From Halobacteriovorax sp. DA5 (lineage in GTDB: Bacteria; Bdellovibrionota; Bacteriovoracia; Bacteriovoracales; Bacteriovoracaceae), in contig NZ_PPDJ01000001.1 of the NCBI RefSeq assembly GCF_002903145.1, forward strand, positions 62,001 to 126,000: a stretch of 64,000 nt of DNA, read 5' to 3'. The notes under the pieces are model-generated. The model ran no database searches and was not told the origin of the DNA. It saw only the letters and a list, made by a program, of their open reading frames with translations. How positions within the stretch are numbered: position 1 is the first letter of the stretch; each line of letters starts with the position of its first letter. Below are positions 53,683-62,516 of this stretch, piece after piece. A program made the translations under genes and the position numbers.

Positions 53683-55011
53683 TTAAATAAACGCTTCCGG
53701 ATAATTATACTTATTCGGATTCACTTCAATGAACTTATCAAGTTGAGTAAAGAAGAAGTCCTTATTCTTAAGGGCAAATGAATCCTTAAAGATCATAAGC
53801 TCGCGTTCTTGGCGTAGGTTCTTTGCCATATAAAGATTAACAAGTTCCTGCAGCATTTCAGGGAAGTGAATTTCTTTAAGCTTCTGCGCTTTCTTGCGAT
53901 TAGACTTTGAGTTGATATATTGAATTAGCTTCTTGTCGTGACCAGGGTAGCGAAAGATTAAACCTTGTCTAATCCCTAGGGCGCCAAGAGGGTAGATTGT
54001 ATATTGTTCTGGCACAAGGTGATTCATAAGAACGAAGTCAGCTTGCTTGATTTTTTGAAGCTCTTCTTTGTACTCGGCGTTTAATTCTTCTTTCGTACCA
54101 TCGCCAATCAGGTTTTGACGAAGCATTGTGATGGCCTCATCTTGATCGGCTTCATCCATTTTATTAAATGAATGATTAAAGCGAATAAGGGCCTCTAGAA
54201 TTGGTCCACTAAGTTTTATCGAAATTGTTTGCCATTCGAGATCTTTAATACGCTCACTAATGAATTGAATTTCATTATCTTTGTTCGTACATGGGAAAGA
54301 GAAGAGGATCACTCCGTTTTGTCCTTTTACTGTAATAACAAAAGGAGCAAAAATCTTTTTCATCTTTGCTACGATTTCTTCGTGCTCACTTGTATCTTTT
54401 TTAAAGTTACAAAGATCGAGCTCGTAGCGATTTTTTGGGTAGTAAAGATGATTGATCTTCTTAATGTCTTTTTCAATAAAGATATTGAGATAGTTTAAGA
54501 AGAGTTGCGCCGTCGCGATAGCATCATCAAGGGCACGGTGTGCCTTTTGGTGAGAAATATTAAAAATACGCGACATATAGTTTAGATTCGAGTTCATGAG
54601 AGTTGGAATAAGATACTTCGTCATAAGGTTTGTACATAAACCCTTATTCTCAAGTTGCTTTCTTCCAAGCCTTTCTAAAACTGAATTTAAAAATGGAATA
54701 TCAAATGAAGAGTTGTGAGCGATAAGAACTCGGTCACCAATAAACTCTAGAACTTCATCAATAACGGCATCAATTATTGGTGCGCCCTCAACTTCATCTT
54801 GTGTGATGGAAGTTAGCTTTTGAATGAAGTCTGGGATTTTTCTTTCTGGATTGATAAGAAAGCTTTTTTGAGCTCCTACTTCCAGGTTATCGATTTGGAC
54901 AAGTCCAATTTCAATGATTTTATCTTTTTTCTGGTTTCCACCAGTCGTTTCTAAATCGAAGACGCAGAAGCTCATGTCTGCTAGCATTTTCTTTGAAGAA
55001 TGTGTTTCCAT
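53683..55011 (-). CDS. DnaQ-like DEDDh 3'-5' exonuclease with a long C-terminal extension
   Basis: 442 aa. The exonuclease domain (about 12-180) has FCVFDLETTGG (motif I, Asp and Glu), VLIAHNSSFDIPFLN (motif II) and HRALDDAIATAQLF (motif III, His and Asp). The rest, about 260 residues, is helical, not a known helicase, and ends NKYNYPEAFI. It resembles standalone epsilon-like exonucleases rather than the polymerase III subunit. Start ATG 55011 has GGATT upstream. An extended -10 promoter lies 50 bases upstream. Confidence 0.82.
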   Translation of the reverse strand: METHSSKKMLADMSFCVFDLETTGGNQKKDKIIEIGLVQIDNLEVGAQKSFLINPERKIPDFIQKLTSITQDEVEGAPIIDAVIDEVLEFIGDRVLIAHNSSFDIPFLNSVLERLGRKQLENKGLCTNLMTKYLIPTLMNSNLNYMSRIFNISHQKAHRALDDAIATAQLFLNYLNIFIEKDIKKINHLYYPKNRYELDLCNFKKDTSEHEEIVAKMKKIFAPFVITVKGQNGVILFSFPCTNKDNEIQFISERIKDLEWQTISIKLSGPILEALIRFNHSFNKMDEADQDEAITMLRQNLIGDGTKEELNAEYKEELQKIKQADFVLMNHLVPEQYTIYPLGALGIRQGLIFRYPGHDKKLIQYINSKSNRKKAQKLKEIHFPEMLQELVNLYMAKNLRQERELMIFKDSFALKNKDFFFTQLDKFIEVNPNKYNYPEAFI

Positions 55012-55060
55012 CAATAATCCATGAAAGCCGAGTATTCACTCGTGGTTAGGTATTGAATAG

Positions 55061-55069
55061 ATTATAGCA
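55061..55069 (-). promoter_or_regulatory. Extended -10 promoter for the DnaQ-like gene
   Basis: On the minus strand TGC then TATAAT (55069-55061), a perfect -10 with the TGn extension. No clear -35 is present, as expected for this class. The downstream start codon is about 50 bases away. Confidence 0.5.
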
Positions 55070-55072
55070 AAG

Positions 55073-55096
55073 TTCTCCCCACCGAGGTAGGGAGAA
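55073..55096 (-). terminator. Candidate terminator hairpin downstream of punA
   Basis: TTCTCCC pairs with GGGAGAA (55090-55096 and 55073-55080 region) about 13 bases past the punA stop. On the minus strand only CTTTGC follows, so the T tract is poor. Confidence 0.35.
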
Positions 55097-55108
55097 ATTA
55101 TGATTTTT

Positions 55109-55933
55109 TTATTTGATATTTGAGATAACTTCTTCAAGAAGCTCTAGAAATTTCTTCATTACACGAGCGGCCTCGTGCTTAATATCATCGTGATTTAGTT
55201 TAGTATTCTCAATCCCTGCGGCCATATTTGTCACACAAGAGATACCAAGAACATCAAGTCCCATGTGGTTAGCAGCAATACACTCTTGTACTGTCGACAT
55301 TCCAACAAGGTCTCCACCAAAATTACGATACATACGAATTTCCGCCGGAGTTTCATAAGTTGGTCCCATTACACCAACATAAACACCTTCTTTAAGATCA
55401 TATGAAATATTCTTTGCCGAAGCATGTGCAATTTCTTTAAGAGCAGGTGACCATGCATAAGTCATATCTGGAAAACGAGTTCCTAGCTCTTCAATATTTT
55501 CTCCCACAAGACAGTTTTCACCAGTTAAGTTTAGGTGATCTGTAATTAGAACAAGTGAACCAGAGCTGTAATCTAAATTAATTCCACCAGCAGCATTTGT
55601 GATGATTAGATTCTTAATACCAAGTGTTTTTAAAACGCGGACAGGAAAAACAACTTCATCAAGAGAGTGGCCTTCATAGCGGTGAATACGTCCTTGCATA
55701 ACAGCTACAACTTTTCCACCTAGCTCACCCATAACAAGTTGACCTTTGTGGCCCTTAACTTTTGTCTTTTTAAAACCTGGGATTTCTTCGTAGCTGATTT
55801 CAACTTTGTTTTCTAAAAGGTTAGCAAATTCACCAAGTCCTGAACCTAGGATAACTCCAATATCAGGTGCCTTGTCATATTTGCTTTGGATATAACTTTT
55901 TGTCTCTTCTAGTCTTTTAAAAATTGCGTGCAT
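55109..55933 (-). CDS. punA: Purine nucleoside phosphorylase
   Basis: 274-aa enzyme of the trimeric PNP/MTAP class that splits purine nucleosides with phosphate into base and ribose-1-phosphate. Motifs: VILGSGLGEFA, KGHKGQLVMG, MQGRIHRYEGHSLDEV, ITNAAGGIN, GPTYETPAEIRMY and the base-site MSTVQECIAANHMG. It lies 8 bases after deoA with AGAGGT before the ATG, and the pair forms an operon for nucleoside breakdown. Confidence 0.93.
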   Translation of the reverse strand: MHAIFKRLEETKSYIQSKYDKAPDIGVILGSGLGEFANLLENKVEISYEEIPGFKKTKVKGHKGQLVMGELGGKVVAVMQGRIHRYEGHSLDEVVFPVRVLKTLGIKNLIITNAAGGINLDYSSGSLVLITDHLNLTGENCLVGENIEELGTRFPDMTYAWSPALKEIAHASAKNISYDLKEGVYVGVMGPTYETPAEIRMYRNFGGDLVGMSTVQECIAANHMGLDVLGISCVTNMAAGIENTKLNHDDIKHEAARVMKKFLELLEEVISNIK

Positions 55934-55941
55934 ACGTACCT

Positions 55942-57261
55942 CTAGATTTCCTTCACTTCAAAGATTAACTTACTTGCTTTAGGCTTAGCAGTTGTAACTT
56001 TAATATCTTTCTTTAAGTCTGCAAGGATAGCTTCAACTTGTTTCTTCTGATCTTTGTTATGGTAGATCTCAACAAGTGCTTCACCTTTAGAAACCTTGTC
56101 ACCAACTTTCTTATTAAGAATAAAACCAACTCCAAAGTCGATCTTATCAGTTGCTTTTGCACGTCCACCACCAAGGCTTACACAGTGTAGGCCCATGTTC
56201 TTGCAAGCAATCGCAGAAACGTAACCATTCTTAGTTGCGCTAAATACAGTCTTCTCTTTTGCTAGAGGTAGGCGAGAGTAGTCGTCACAAACTTTCTCAT
56301 CTCCGCCTTGAACCTTAATAAGGTTTTTGAAAACTTTAAGTGCTTTTCCATTATCAATTACTGCTTGCGCTTTCTTTTCACCTTCTTTAAGTGAATCAGC
56401 TTTTCCTGCAATATAGATCATTGCACCTGCAAGCTTAACACTGATATCAGTTAAGTCTTTTGGACCGTTACCTTTTAGTGTCTCAATTGATTCGATGATC
56501 TCTAGAGAGTTACCAATATACTGACCTAGTGGTTGATTCATATCTGTAATCATTGTGATCATACGCTTATCAAAGCGCTTTGCTGTATCACGAAGACTTT
56601 TTGCTAGTGCTTTTGCATCCTTGATATTATCCATGAATGCACCGTCACCAACTTTAATATCCATCACGATACCATTAGCGCCTTCCGCTAACTTCTTACT
56701 CATGATTGATGCTGTAATTAATGGGATTGATTCAACTGTTCCCGTTACATCTCTTAGACCGTAGATGATTTTGTCAGCAGGAGCGATATCCTTTGTTTGA
56801 CCAATAAGAACGATCTTCTCTTTATTAAGTTGCTTTTTGAATTGTTCAAGAGTTAGTTCAGTTTTGAATCCTTTAATCGATTCAACTTTATCAACTGTTC
56901 CACCTGTATGGCCTAAACCACGTCCGGCCATCATTGGAACCTTAACTCCGCATGCCGTAGCGATTGGGCCAAGAATGAACGATGCCTTGTCTCCAACACC
57001 ACCAGTTGAGTGTTTGTCGATCACGTTCACTCCTGAGAACTTTAGCGTCTTTCCAGAGTAAAGCATGGCATCTGTAAGAGCGGCAGTTTCTTTTACGCTC
57101 ATACCATTTAAGTAAATGGCCATTAGTAGTGCAGACATTTGATAGTCAGCAACGTCACCATTTGTAATCCCATTTATGAACCACTTAATTTCTTCATCTG
57201 TTAATTTTTTACCATCTCTTTTTTTTGAGATGATCTGATATGCGCTAAAATTTTCCGACAT
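55942..57261 (-). CDS. deoA: Pyrimidine-nucleoside (thymidine) phosphorylase
   Basis: 439 aa, same length as E. coli DeoA. Cleaves thymidine or uridine to base and sugar-1-phosphate. Motifs: the phosphate site DKHSTGGVGDKASFIL, MMAGRGLGHTGGTVDK, IVMDIKVGDGAFM and the C-terminal domain with VGFILNKKVGDKVSKGEALVEIY. It cannot be separated from the broader Pdp type by eye. First gene of the deoA-punA pair. Confidence 0.92.
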   Translation of the reverse strand: MSENFSAYQIISKKRDGKKLTDEEIKWFINGITNGDVADYQMSALLMAIYLNGMSVKETAALTDAMLYSGKTLKFSGVNVIDKHSTGGVGDKASFILGPIATACGVKVPMMAGRGLGHTGGTVDKVESIKGFKTELTLEQFKKQLNKEKIVLIGQTKDIAPADKIIYGLRDVTGTVESIPLITASIMSKKLAEGANGIVMDIKVGDGAFMDNIKDAKALAKSLRDTAKRFDKRMITMITDMNQPLGQYIGNSLEIIESIETLKGNGPKDLTDISVKLAGAMIYIAGKADSLKEGEKKAQAVIDNGKALKVFKNLIKVQGGDEKVCDDYSRLPLAKEKTVFSATKNGYVSAIACKNMGLHCVSLGGGRAKATDKIDFGVGFILNKKVGDKVSKGEALVEIYHNKDQKKQVEAILADLKKDIKVTTAKPKASKLIFEVKEI

Positions 57262-57422
57262 AGTATTCCTTTTAAAAATTTAATTCCCTAATAATTCCTG
57301 TGCATTTATTGCATCAAATTACTTATGCGTATAGAATAGTAAAAGGGTCATTATAGACACGGCCATTAGAGGTGGCAATGATGAAACTTAATGCGTAGCG
57401 CAGGGATTTTAAGGTTTTAGAA

Positions 57423-57818
57423 ATGTTCAAAAAAATTATCATTATATGTTTAGCTCTTACATTTTCATTCTCTTCATTTGCACAAACAAATTTTAAGGAA
57501 GAAGGATTACGTGACTTAACAACTGTTGCTGGTCTTGGCCTTGGTGGTGCTATTCTTGGTCTGTCGACATTATCTTTTGTTGAGGAGCCTAAGGATCACC
57601 TTAAAAATATTCTCGTTGGTGCTGCTGTAGGGATTGTTGTTGGTGTTGGTGTTGTGGCCTACAATCAAGCTGCAAAGTCTCAAGCAACAATTCGTCAAAC
57701 GGGTTACCGTGACTTTGATACGACTAGTCGTCTTAATTGGCATGCGTCAAATACGGCACAAGATATCAAAGAGTTTAATGCTGTAAATCCAAAAGTTGGT
57801 TGGTCGTTTAACTTCTAA
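57423..57818 (+). CDS. Small exported glycine-rich membrane protein, unknown
   Basis: 131 aa. Signal peptide MFKKIIIICLALTFSFSSFAQ. A Gly/Ala/Val-rich hydrophobic hairpin follows (TTVAGLGLGGAILGLSTL and ILVGAAVGIVVGVGVVAYN), similar to glycine-zipper membrane hairpins. The last 45 residues are polar and end VGWSFNF. This could be an outer-membrane or periplasmic protein. No family recognised. It lies between the nucleoside genes but on the opposite strand to deoA. Confidence 0.55.
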   Translation: MFKKIIIICLALTFSFSSFAQTNFKEEGLRDLTTVAGLGLGGAILGLSTLSFVEEPKDHLKNILVGAAVGIVVGVGVVAYNQAAKSQATIRQTGYRDFDTTSRLNWHASNTAQDIKEFNAVNPKVGWSFNF

Positions 57819-57904
57819 TTATTCTTTTTTATTGTCCATTTATGCTCAAACCTATACTCTAAGGCTAATTTTAGAATTAATTTAATTTAGTAATAGGGTA
57901 TTCC

Positions 57905-59119
57905 ATGGAAAGAGTTATTTCGGCATTTGGTTTGATCGTTATGGTTGGTGTTGCTTTTGCATTATCAAATAACCGTAAGAAAATTAATTGGCGTCTCGTT
58001 CTTTCTGGCTTAGCTCTTCAGATCTTCTTTGGTCTCATCATTCTAAAAACTGATGTAGGGCAAAACTTCTTTGAAGGTGCACGTGGTTTTTTCACTGCAA
58101 TTCTAAATTATACTAACGAAGGTTCAGGCTTTATCTTTGGTCCACTTTCAAATGTTCCAAAATTCGGCTTTATTTTCTTTGTCATGGTTCTTCCGACAAT
58201 TATTTTTATGTCTTCATTAATGAGTGTATTTTATCACTTAGGTATCATGCAGGTTGTTATTAAGGCTTTTGCTAAAGTCATGTCAGTTGTGATGGGGACA
58301 TCGGGAGCTGAGTCTCTAGCGGCCGCTGCCAATATCTTTGCTGGACAAACTGAGGCACCACTTGTGGTAAAGCCACTGGTTTCAAAAATGACACAATCGG
58401 AACTTATGGCGCTAATGACTGGTGGAATGGCCACTGTTGCAGGTGGGGTTCTTGCTTCATATGTTGGTTTTGGTATTGATGCTGCACACTTACTTTCGGC
58501 ATCAGTTATGTCGGCTCCAGCGGCACTTGTTTGTGCCAAGCTTATGGTGCCAGAGACACAAGAGTCTCTAACTCAAGGTGACTTAAAATTAGATTTAAAA
58601 GATAACAGTGTAAATTTAATCGATGCTGCGGCCAATGGTGCAAGTGAAGGTGTAAAGCTTGCCATTAATGTTGGTGCAATGTTGATTGCAATCATTGCTC
58701 TTGTAGCAATGTTCAACGGTGCTCTTGGCCTAATCACAGGTTGGTTTGGTTTTGAAGGAATTACTCTTGAGCTAATCATGGGTAAATTATTTGCTCCATT
58801 TGCTTGGTTATTAGGTGTTGAGTGGAAGGATGCGGAGATCGTGGGAATGCTTCTTGGTAAGAAGTTAGTACTAAATGAGTTCGTGGCCTACTTAGACCTT
58901 AAGGCGAATATGGGTAACCTATCAGAGCGCTCAATTACTATTGCAACGTATGCCCTTTGTGGTTTTGCCAATTTCTCATCAATTGGGATTCAAATTGGTG
59001 GAATCGGTGGGATCGCTGAAAACCGTAAGCAAGACCTTGCAAAGCTAGGTGTGAAGTCTCTAATTGCAGGGACACTTGCATGTTTCATGACGGCCTGTAT
59101 CGCTGGTATCTTCATTTAA
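57905..59119 (+). CDS. nupC: Concentrative nucleoside transporter NupC
   Basis: 404-aa inner-membrane transporter of the CNT family (H+ or Na+ symport of nucleosides). About ten hydrophobic segments. Family motifs are AAANIFAGQTEAPLVVKP (substrate loop), MALMTGGMATVAGGVLASYVGFG, LMSAPAALV-type in ASVMSAPAALVCAKL, and LNEFVAYLDL, ATYALCGFANFSSIGIQIGG. AGGG precedes the ATG. With deoA and punA it completes a route from external nucleosides to free base and sugar phosphate. Confidence 0.94.
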   Translation: MERVISAFGLIVMVGVAFALSNNRKKINWRLVLSGLALQIFFGLIILKTDVGQNFFEGARGFFTAILNYTNEGSGFIFGPLSNVPKFGFIFFVMVLPTIIFMSSLMSVFYHLGIMQVVIKAFAKVMSVVMGTSGAESLAAAANIFAGQTEAPLVVKPLVSKMTQSELMALMTGGMATVAGGVLASYVGFGIDAAHLLSASVMSAPAALVCAKLMVPETQESLTQGDLKLDLKDNSVNLIDAAANGASEGVKLAINVGAMLIAIIALVAMFNGALGLITGWFGFEGITLELIMGKLFAPFAWLLGVEWKDAEIVGMLLGKKLVLNEFVAYLDLKANMGNLSERSITIATYALCGFANFSSIGIQIGGIGGIAENRKQDLAKLGVKSLIAGTLACFMTACIAGIFI

Positions 59120-59301
59120 TTCTAATTTATTTTAATGATTGATTAGTTGAGTAGGGTAACGCGGAATATTATATCTTCTAGCGCAAAACCTTGCCCAGAC
59201 GTACAATTATTAGTAGGTTAAAGTCTTTGGCTTGAGCTATGCTCGCCGACTTGCCTCGTGTTTTTATTGCATATTTCGATTTGAGTTTAAAAGGAATATA
59301 T

Positions 59302-60873
59302 ATGTCTAAAGATTTAATTATTAACAAAACAGTTAACGAGTGGCGTGCTGTTTTGATGGAGAATGGTGAAATTCTCGACTTCCTAATGGAGAGAACTAAG
59401 CCAACGACAACGCCGCATCCACGCCTTGGGAATATCTACCGAGGAAAAGTATTAAGAGTTTTACCAGGAATGCAGTCTGCATTCGTTGATATCGGCTATT
59501 CAAAAGCAGCTTTCCTCTACGTTGATGATGCTTATCTTCCGACTCTTGATGAGCAAAGAGAGATGGCAAAGAAGGCCGAGGAAATTAAGAAAGAGAAGAA
59601 AGAAAATGGCCTTGTGATTCCTGATGAGTTAGCAACTCTTTCAGAATCGATGGATATGAAAATGCGTCCAGAGTCTGCAACGATTGAATCATTCTTAAAA
59701 GAAGGGGATGAGATCATTGTACAAGTAGCAAAAGAGCCTATTTCAACTAAAGGTCCACGTGTTACTCGTCATGTAACAATCCCTGGGCGCTATGTTGTTT
59801 ATATGCCTTTTATTGAGCACACTGGTGTTTCTCGTCGTATTGAAAATGAGGAAGAGCGTGATCGCCTAAAAGAGATGCTTGAGACAATCCGTCCAGAAGG
59901 TAAGGGTGTTATTGCTCGTACTGTTGCGGAAGGAAGCTCATATAAAACTCTTAAGTCTGACTACGATATGCTGACAAAAATTTGGAAAGAGGTGCAAAAA
60001 AAATCTGAAAAAGAAAAAGCACCTGCGCTTTGTTATGAAGACTTAACTTTTATTCAACGAGTTTTAAGAGATATTACAGATGAAGATGTTGATAATATTA
60101 TTATCGACGATAAAGACGGTGTGAAAGAAGTTGAAAAATTTGCAACAAAGTATCTTCCACAAATTAAGGGGAAGGCAAAATTCTTTGATGAAACAAATCC
60201 GATCTTTGAAAAATTTGGTGTTGATATTGAAATTGAAAGGGGACTAAGCAATAAGGTTTACCTTCGTTCAGGTGGTTCACTAAATATCGACCAAACAGAG
60301 GCCCTTGTTTCAATCGATGTTAACACGGGTAAATTTGTCGGACGAAAAACATTAGAAGAAACAATTCTTCGCACTAATCTTGAAGCAGTTAAAGAGATCG
60401 CTTATCAGCTAAGACTTAGAAACTGTGGTGGGATTATTATTATCGACTTTATCGATATGGAAAAAGTTGAAAACCGCGAAGCTGTTTATAACTCACTAGT
60501 AGACGCTCTTAAGAAAGATCGTTCAAAAACAAAAGTCCTTCCTATTTCCGAACTAGGGCTTGTTGAGATGACTCGAAAGAGAACTCGTGACACTCTTACA
60601 CGTATCATGTGTGAGCCTTGTCCATACTGTGAAGGAAATGGAATTGTAAAAACAGTAAATACGATTTGCTATGAGATTGTTCGTGAACTTGGAAAGAAAA
60701 TTCGCAACAATCCAGAGTCAAAGAAGATATCAATTTATGCTCACCCAGAAGTGACGGCATCTCTTTGTGGTGAAGAGCTTGATATTATCGAAACGATGGA
60801 AGAGGTATTCAGCGTTAATCTTCAGATTCGCTCGGAGAACTCTTATCACGTTGAACAATACGAAATATTCTAG
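59302..60873 (+). CDS. rng: Ribonuclease G
   Basis: Endoribonuclease that matures the 5' end of 16S rRNA and decays mRNA. 523 aa from ATG 59302, chosen because AAAAGGAAT precedes it; an upstream start at 59239 adds 21 unrelated residues. The S1 domain is at about 40-125 with an inserted charged stretch (YLPTLDEQREMAKKAEEIKK) that makes it longer than E. coli RNase G (489). The catalytic Asp residues lie in LVSIDVNTGKFVG and IIIIDFIDM, and the zinc link is CEPCPYCEGNG. The C-terminal scaffold of RNase E is absent. Confidence 0.92.
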   Translation: MSKDLIINKTVNEWRAVLMENGEILDFLMERTKPTTTPHPRLGNIYRGKVLRVLPGMQSAFVDIGYSKAAFLYVDDAYLPTLDEQREMAKKAEEIKKEKKENGLVIPDELATLSESMDMKMRPESATIESFLKEGDEIIVQVAKEPISTKGPRVTRHVTIPGRYVVYMPFIEHTGVSRRIENEEERDRLKEMLETIRPEGKGVIARTVAEGSSYKTLKSDYDMLTKIWKEVQKKSEKEKAPALCYEDLTFIQRVLRDITDEDVDNIIIDDKDGVKEVEKFATKYLPQIKGKAKFFDETNPIFEKFGVDIEIERGLSNKVYLRSGGSLNIDQTEALVSIDVNTGKFVGRKTLEETILRTNLEAVKEIAYQLRLRNCGGIIIIDFIDMEKVENREAVYNSLVDALKKDRSKTKVLPISELGLVEMTRKRTRDTLTRIMCEPCPYCEGNGIVKTVNTICYEIVRELGKKIRNNPESKKISIYAHPEVTASLCGEELDIIETMEEVFSVNLQIRSENSYHVEQYEIF

Positions 60874-60879
60874 CTGCAT

Positions 60880-60896
60880 GGGTGCCTAAGGCACCC
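60880..60896 (+). terminator. Hairpin after rng
   Basis: GGGTGCC, loop TAA, GGCACCC, a perfect 7-bp stem starting 6 bases after the rng stop. Only scattered T residues follow, so it may be a processing or attenuating hairpin. Confidence 0.45.
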
Positions 60897-60922
60897 TTAC
60901 TTGCTTTTAAGGTTTTACTGAT

Positions 60923-61534
60923 ATGAGAGCACTTCTATTCCCATTACATAAAGTTTCATATCAGGCGATCTTAAAAAAGCCCCTCAATATTTTTGAACCA
61001 CGCTACATTCATATGATTCATGAAGCAGAGAAAACTAATACACCTGTCGCTTTGGCCTATGCGACTTTGCAAGATGCTGATGAAGAAGCTGATACCATTG
61101 GAATTGATCATGAAAAGTATCATGCGGTAAAGAGAGTGGTGGGGCTTGGCCGCGTACAAATTCTTCAAAAATCAAAAGATGGAACAATGCTTGTTGTCCT
61201 TGAGCCTCTTTTTAAAGGTCTTATCATGGACGTCTATAATGAAGAGCTTCCATTTAATACAATTGAAGTCGACCCGATTACAGAGTTTTTAACAGTGATG
61301 CCTGAGCACATGATTTCACTGCAAAGGCTTGGTCTCGTTTTTCGTCATTGGGCAAAATCATTTTTTAAAAATCAAGTTGAGTACGATGCCCTCATGGAAG
61401 CAACAAAAGATCCTGTTGTTTTAATCGGGGCCATTACTGAATTTGTGGTTACTTCGCCAGATCTAAAGCAGGGAATTCTTGAAATCGATGATATCAACGC
61501 TAAGATCGACGTCCTCCTTGAATGGCTCGACTAA
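60923..61534 (+). CDS. LON N-terminal substrate-binding domain protein
   Basis: 203 aa, a standalone LON_SB domain with no ATPase or protease part. It has the typical opening LLFPLHKVSYQAILKKPLNIFEPRYIHMI, in which FPL and IFEPRY are hallmark, followed by VGLGRVQILQKSKDGTMLVVLEPL and a helical second half. Such proteins are thought to be substrate receptors or adaptors. It follows rng by 49 bases across a hairpin. Confidence 0.82.
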   Translation: MRALLFPLHKVSYQAILKKPLNIFEPRYIHMIHEAEKTNTPVALAYATLQDADEEADTIGIDHEKYHAVKRVVGLGRVQILQKSKDGTMLVVLEPLFKGLIMDVYNEELPFNTIEVDPITEFLTVMPEHMISLQRLGLVFRHWAKSFFKNQVEYDALMEATKDPVVLIGAITEFVVTSPDLKQGILEIDDINAKIDVLLEWLD

Positions 61535-61538
61535 AGTA

Positions 61539-61739
61539 GTACGCGCCACCTTATCGAGAATTCAGTAGTTTAGGTTGTTCTCTTTTGAATAAATTGAAAA
61601 AAATTCGCATATTTAGGCTATTTTACGCTCATTCGAGGGATATTATTACCGTCGCTATCATCTAAGTGACTGAAACTACATATCTCTGACCCTCCTTGTA
61701 TTGTCCAACGTATTGTAATCACGTAAAGGTGGCGCGTAC
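61539..61739. repeat. Gap bounded by 14-bp perfect inverted repeats
   Basis: GTACGCGCCACCTT (61539-61552) is the exact reverse complement of AAGGTGGCGCGTAC (61726-61739). The 201-base segment between them has no gene. It could be a small MITE-like remnant or a long-range pairing in the ribosomal leader. No target duplication is evident. Confidence 0.5.
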
Positions 61740-61746
61740 CCGAAGT

Positions 61747-61827
61747 CGCTTTACACAAAGCGCTGTTGCTGATAGATTAGCACCACATTTGACCGTTAAT
61801 TTACTCGCTTCCCTGTGGTAGGGAGGC
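61747..61827 (+). promoter_or_regulatory. Candidate leader structures of the bS6-bS18 gene
   Basis: Two hairpins: CGCTTT (61747-61752), loop ACAC, AAAGCG (61757-61762); and GCTTCCCT (61807-61814), loop GTGGT, AGGGAGGC (61820-61827), with one G-U pair. In many bacteria the S6:S18 dimer represses its own operon through such leaders. The exact binding motif is not verified. Confidence 0.4.
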
Positions 61828-61857
61828 CAATAATAACTATTGTCCAGGAGATAAAGT

Positions 61858-62475
61858 ATGATTTATGAGTTAGCATTAGTAGCTCACGCGGGCGCAACTG
61901 AAGAGCAACAAACTAGCCTTAAAAACCTAGTAGCAGAAGTTGTAAAAAATTACGAAGGTGAAGTCCTTTTAACTGATGATTGGGGAATGAGAACATTTGC
62001 TCAAACTGCCAAGAACGGTGCTAAAACAGGTAACTACATCTATTTCATCGTTTCAGGTAACAAAGACCTAAACACAGAACTTCAAAGACGTTTCAAAATC
62101 AACGAAGACGTTCACAAGTATCTAATCATTAAACTAGCAGACAACAACGCAGACGCAGAAGCTGTTGTTAAAGCTTACAAAACTCCATTCTCAAAAGCAC
62201 ACCCAGGTTCACAAACTGATGAACTAGAAAAAGGTGCAGAAAAAGATAAGAGAAGATTTGCTAAGAGAAAGAACTGTTGGTTCAAAGCAAACAGCATCAC
62301 TGCAGACTGGAAAGATCCAAAAACTTACAACTGGCTTATCAACGAGTTTGGTAAAATTCAACCAGCAAGAGTTACAGGTGTTTCTACTAAGCACCACAGA
62401 TGGGCACAATCTGCAATTAAGAGAGCAAGAAATATTGGTCTAGTATCTCACGTTAGAGGTGACTTCGCTCACTAA
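61858..62475 (+). CDS. rpsF-rpsR: Fused ribosomal protein bS6-bS18
   Basis: A single 205-aa reading frame. Residues 1 to about 105 are bS6: MIYELALVAHAGATEEQ, then DWGMRTFAQTAKNGAKTGNY. A charged linker follows (about 108-130), then bS18 from about 130: RRFAKRKNCWFKANSITADW, WLINEFGKIQPARVTGVSTKHHRWAQSAIKRARNIGL (given here by the landmarks GKIQPARVTGVSTKHHR and SAIKRARNIGL). The two normally separate proteins bind each other on the 30S platform. No stop or start site separates them. The order S6, S18, DUF2232, bL9 is the usual one. GGAG precedes the ATG. Confidence 0.9.
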   Translation: MIYELALVAHAGATEEQQTSLKNLVAEVVKNYEGEVLLTDDWGMRTFAQTAKNGAKTGNYIYFIVSGNKDLNTELQRRFKINEDVHKYLIIKLADNNADAEAVVKAYKTPFSKAHPGSQTDELEKGAEKDKRRFAKRKNCWFKANSITADWKDPKTYNWLINEFGKIQPARVTGVSTKHHRWAQSAIKRARNIGLVSHVRGDFAH

Positions 62476-62516
62476 GAGCGTTGAGAACTTAGTCTTAAGG
62501 GAATTAGAAAAAGATA

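Noticed and set aside
61535..61857. tRNA or 4.5S RNA gene in the gap before the bS6-bS18 gene
   Set aside because: No cloverleaf, TTC arm or SRP tetraloop pattern was found on either strand.
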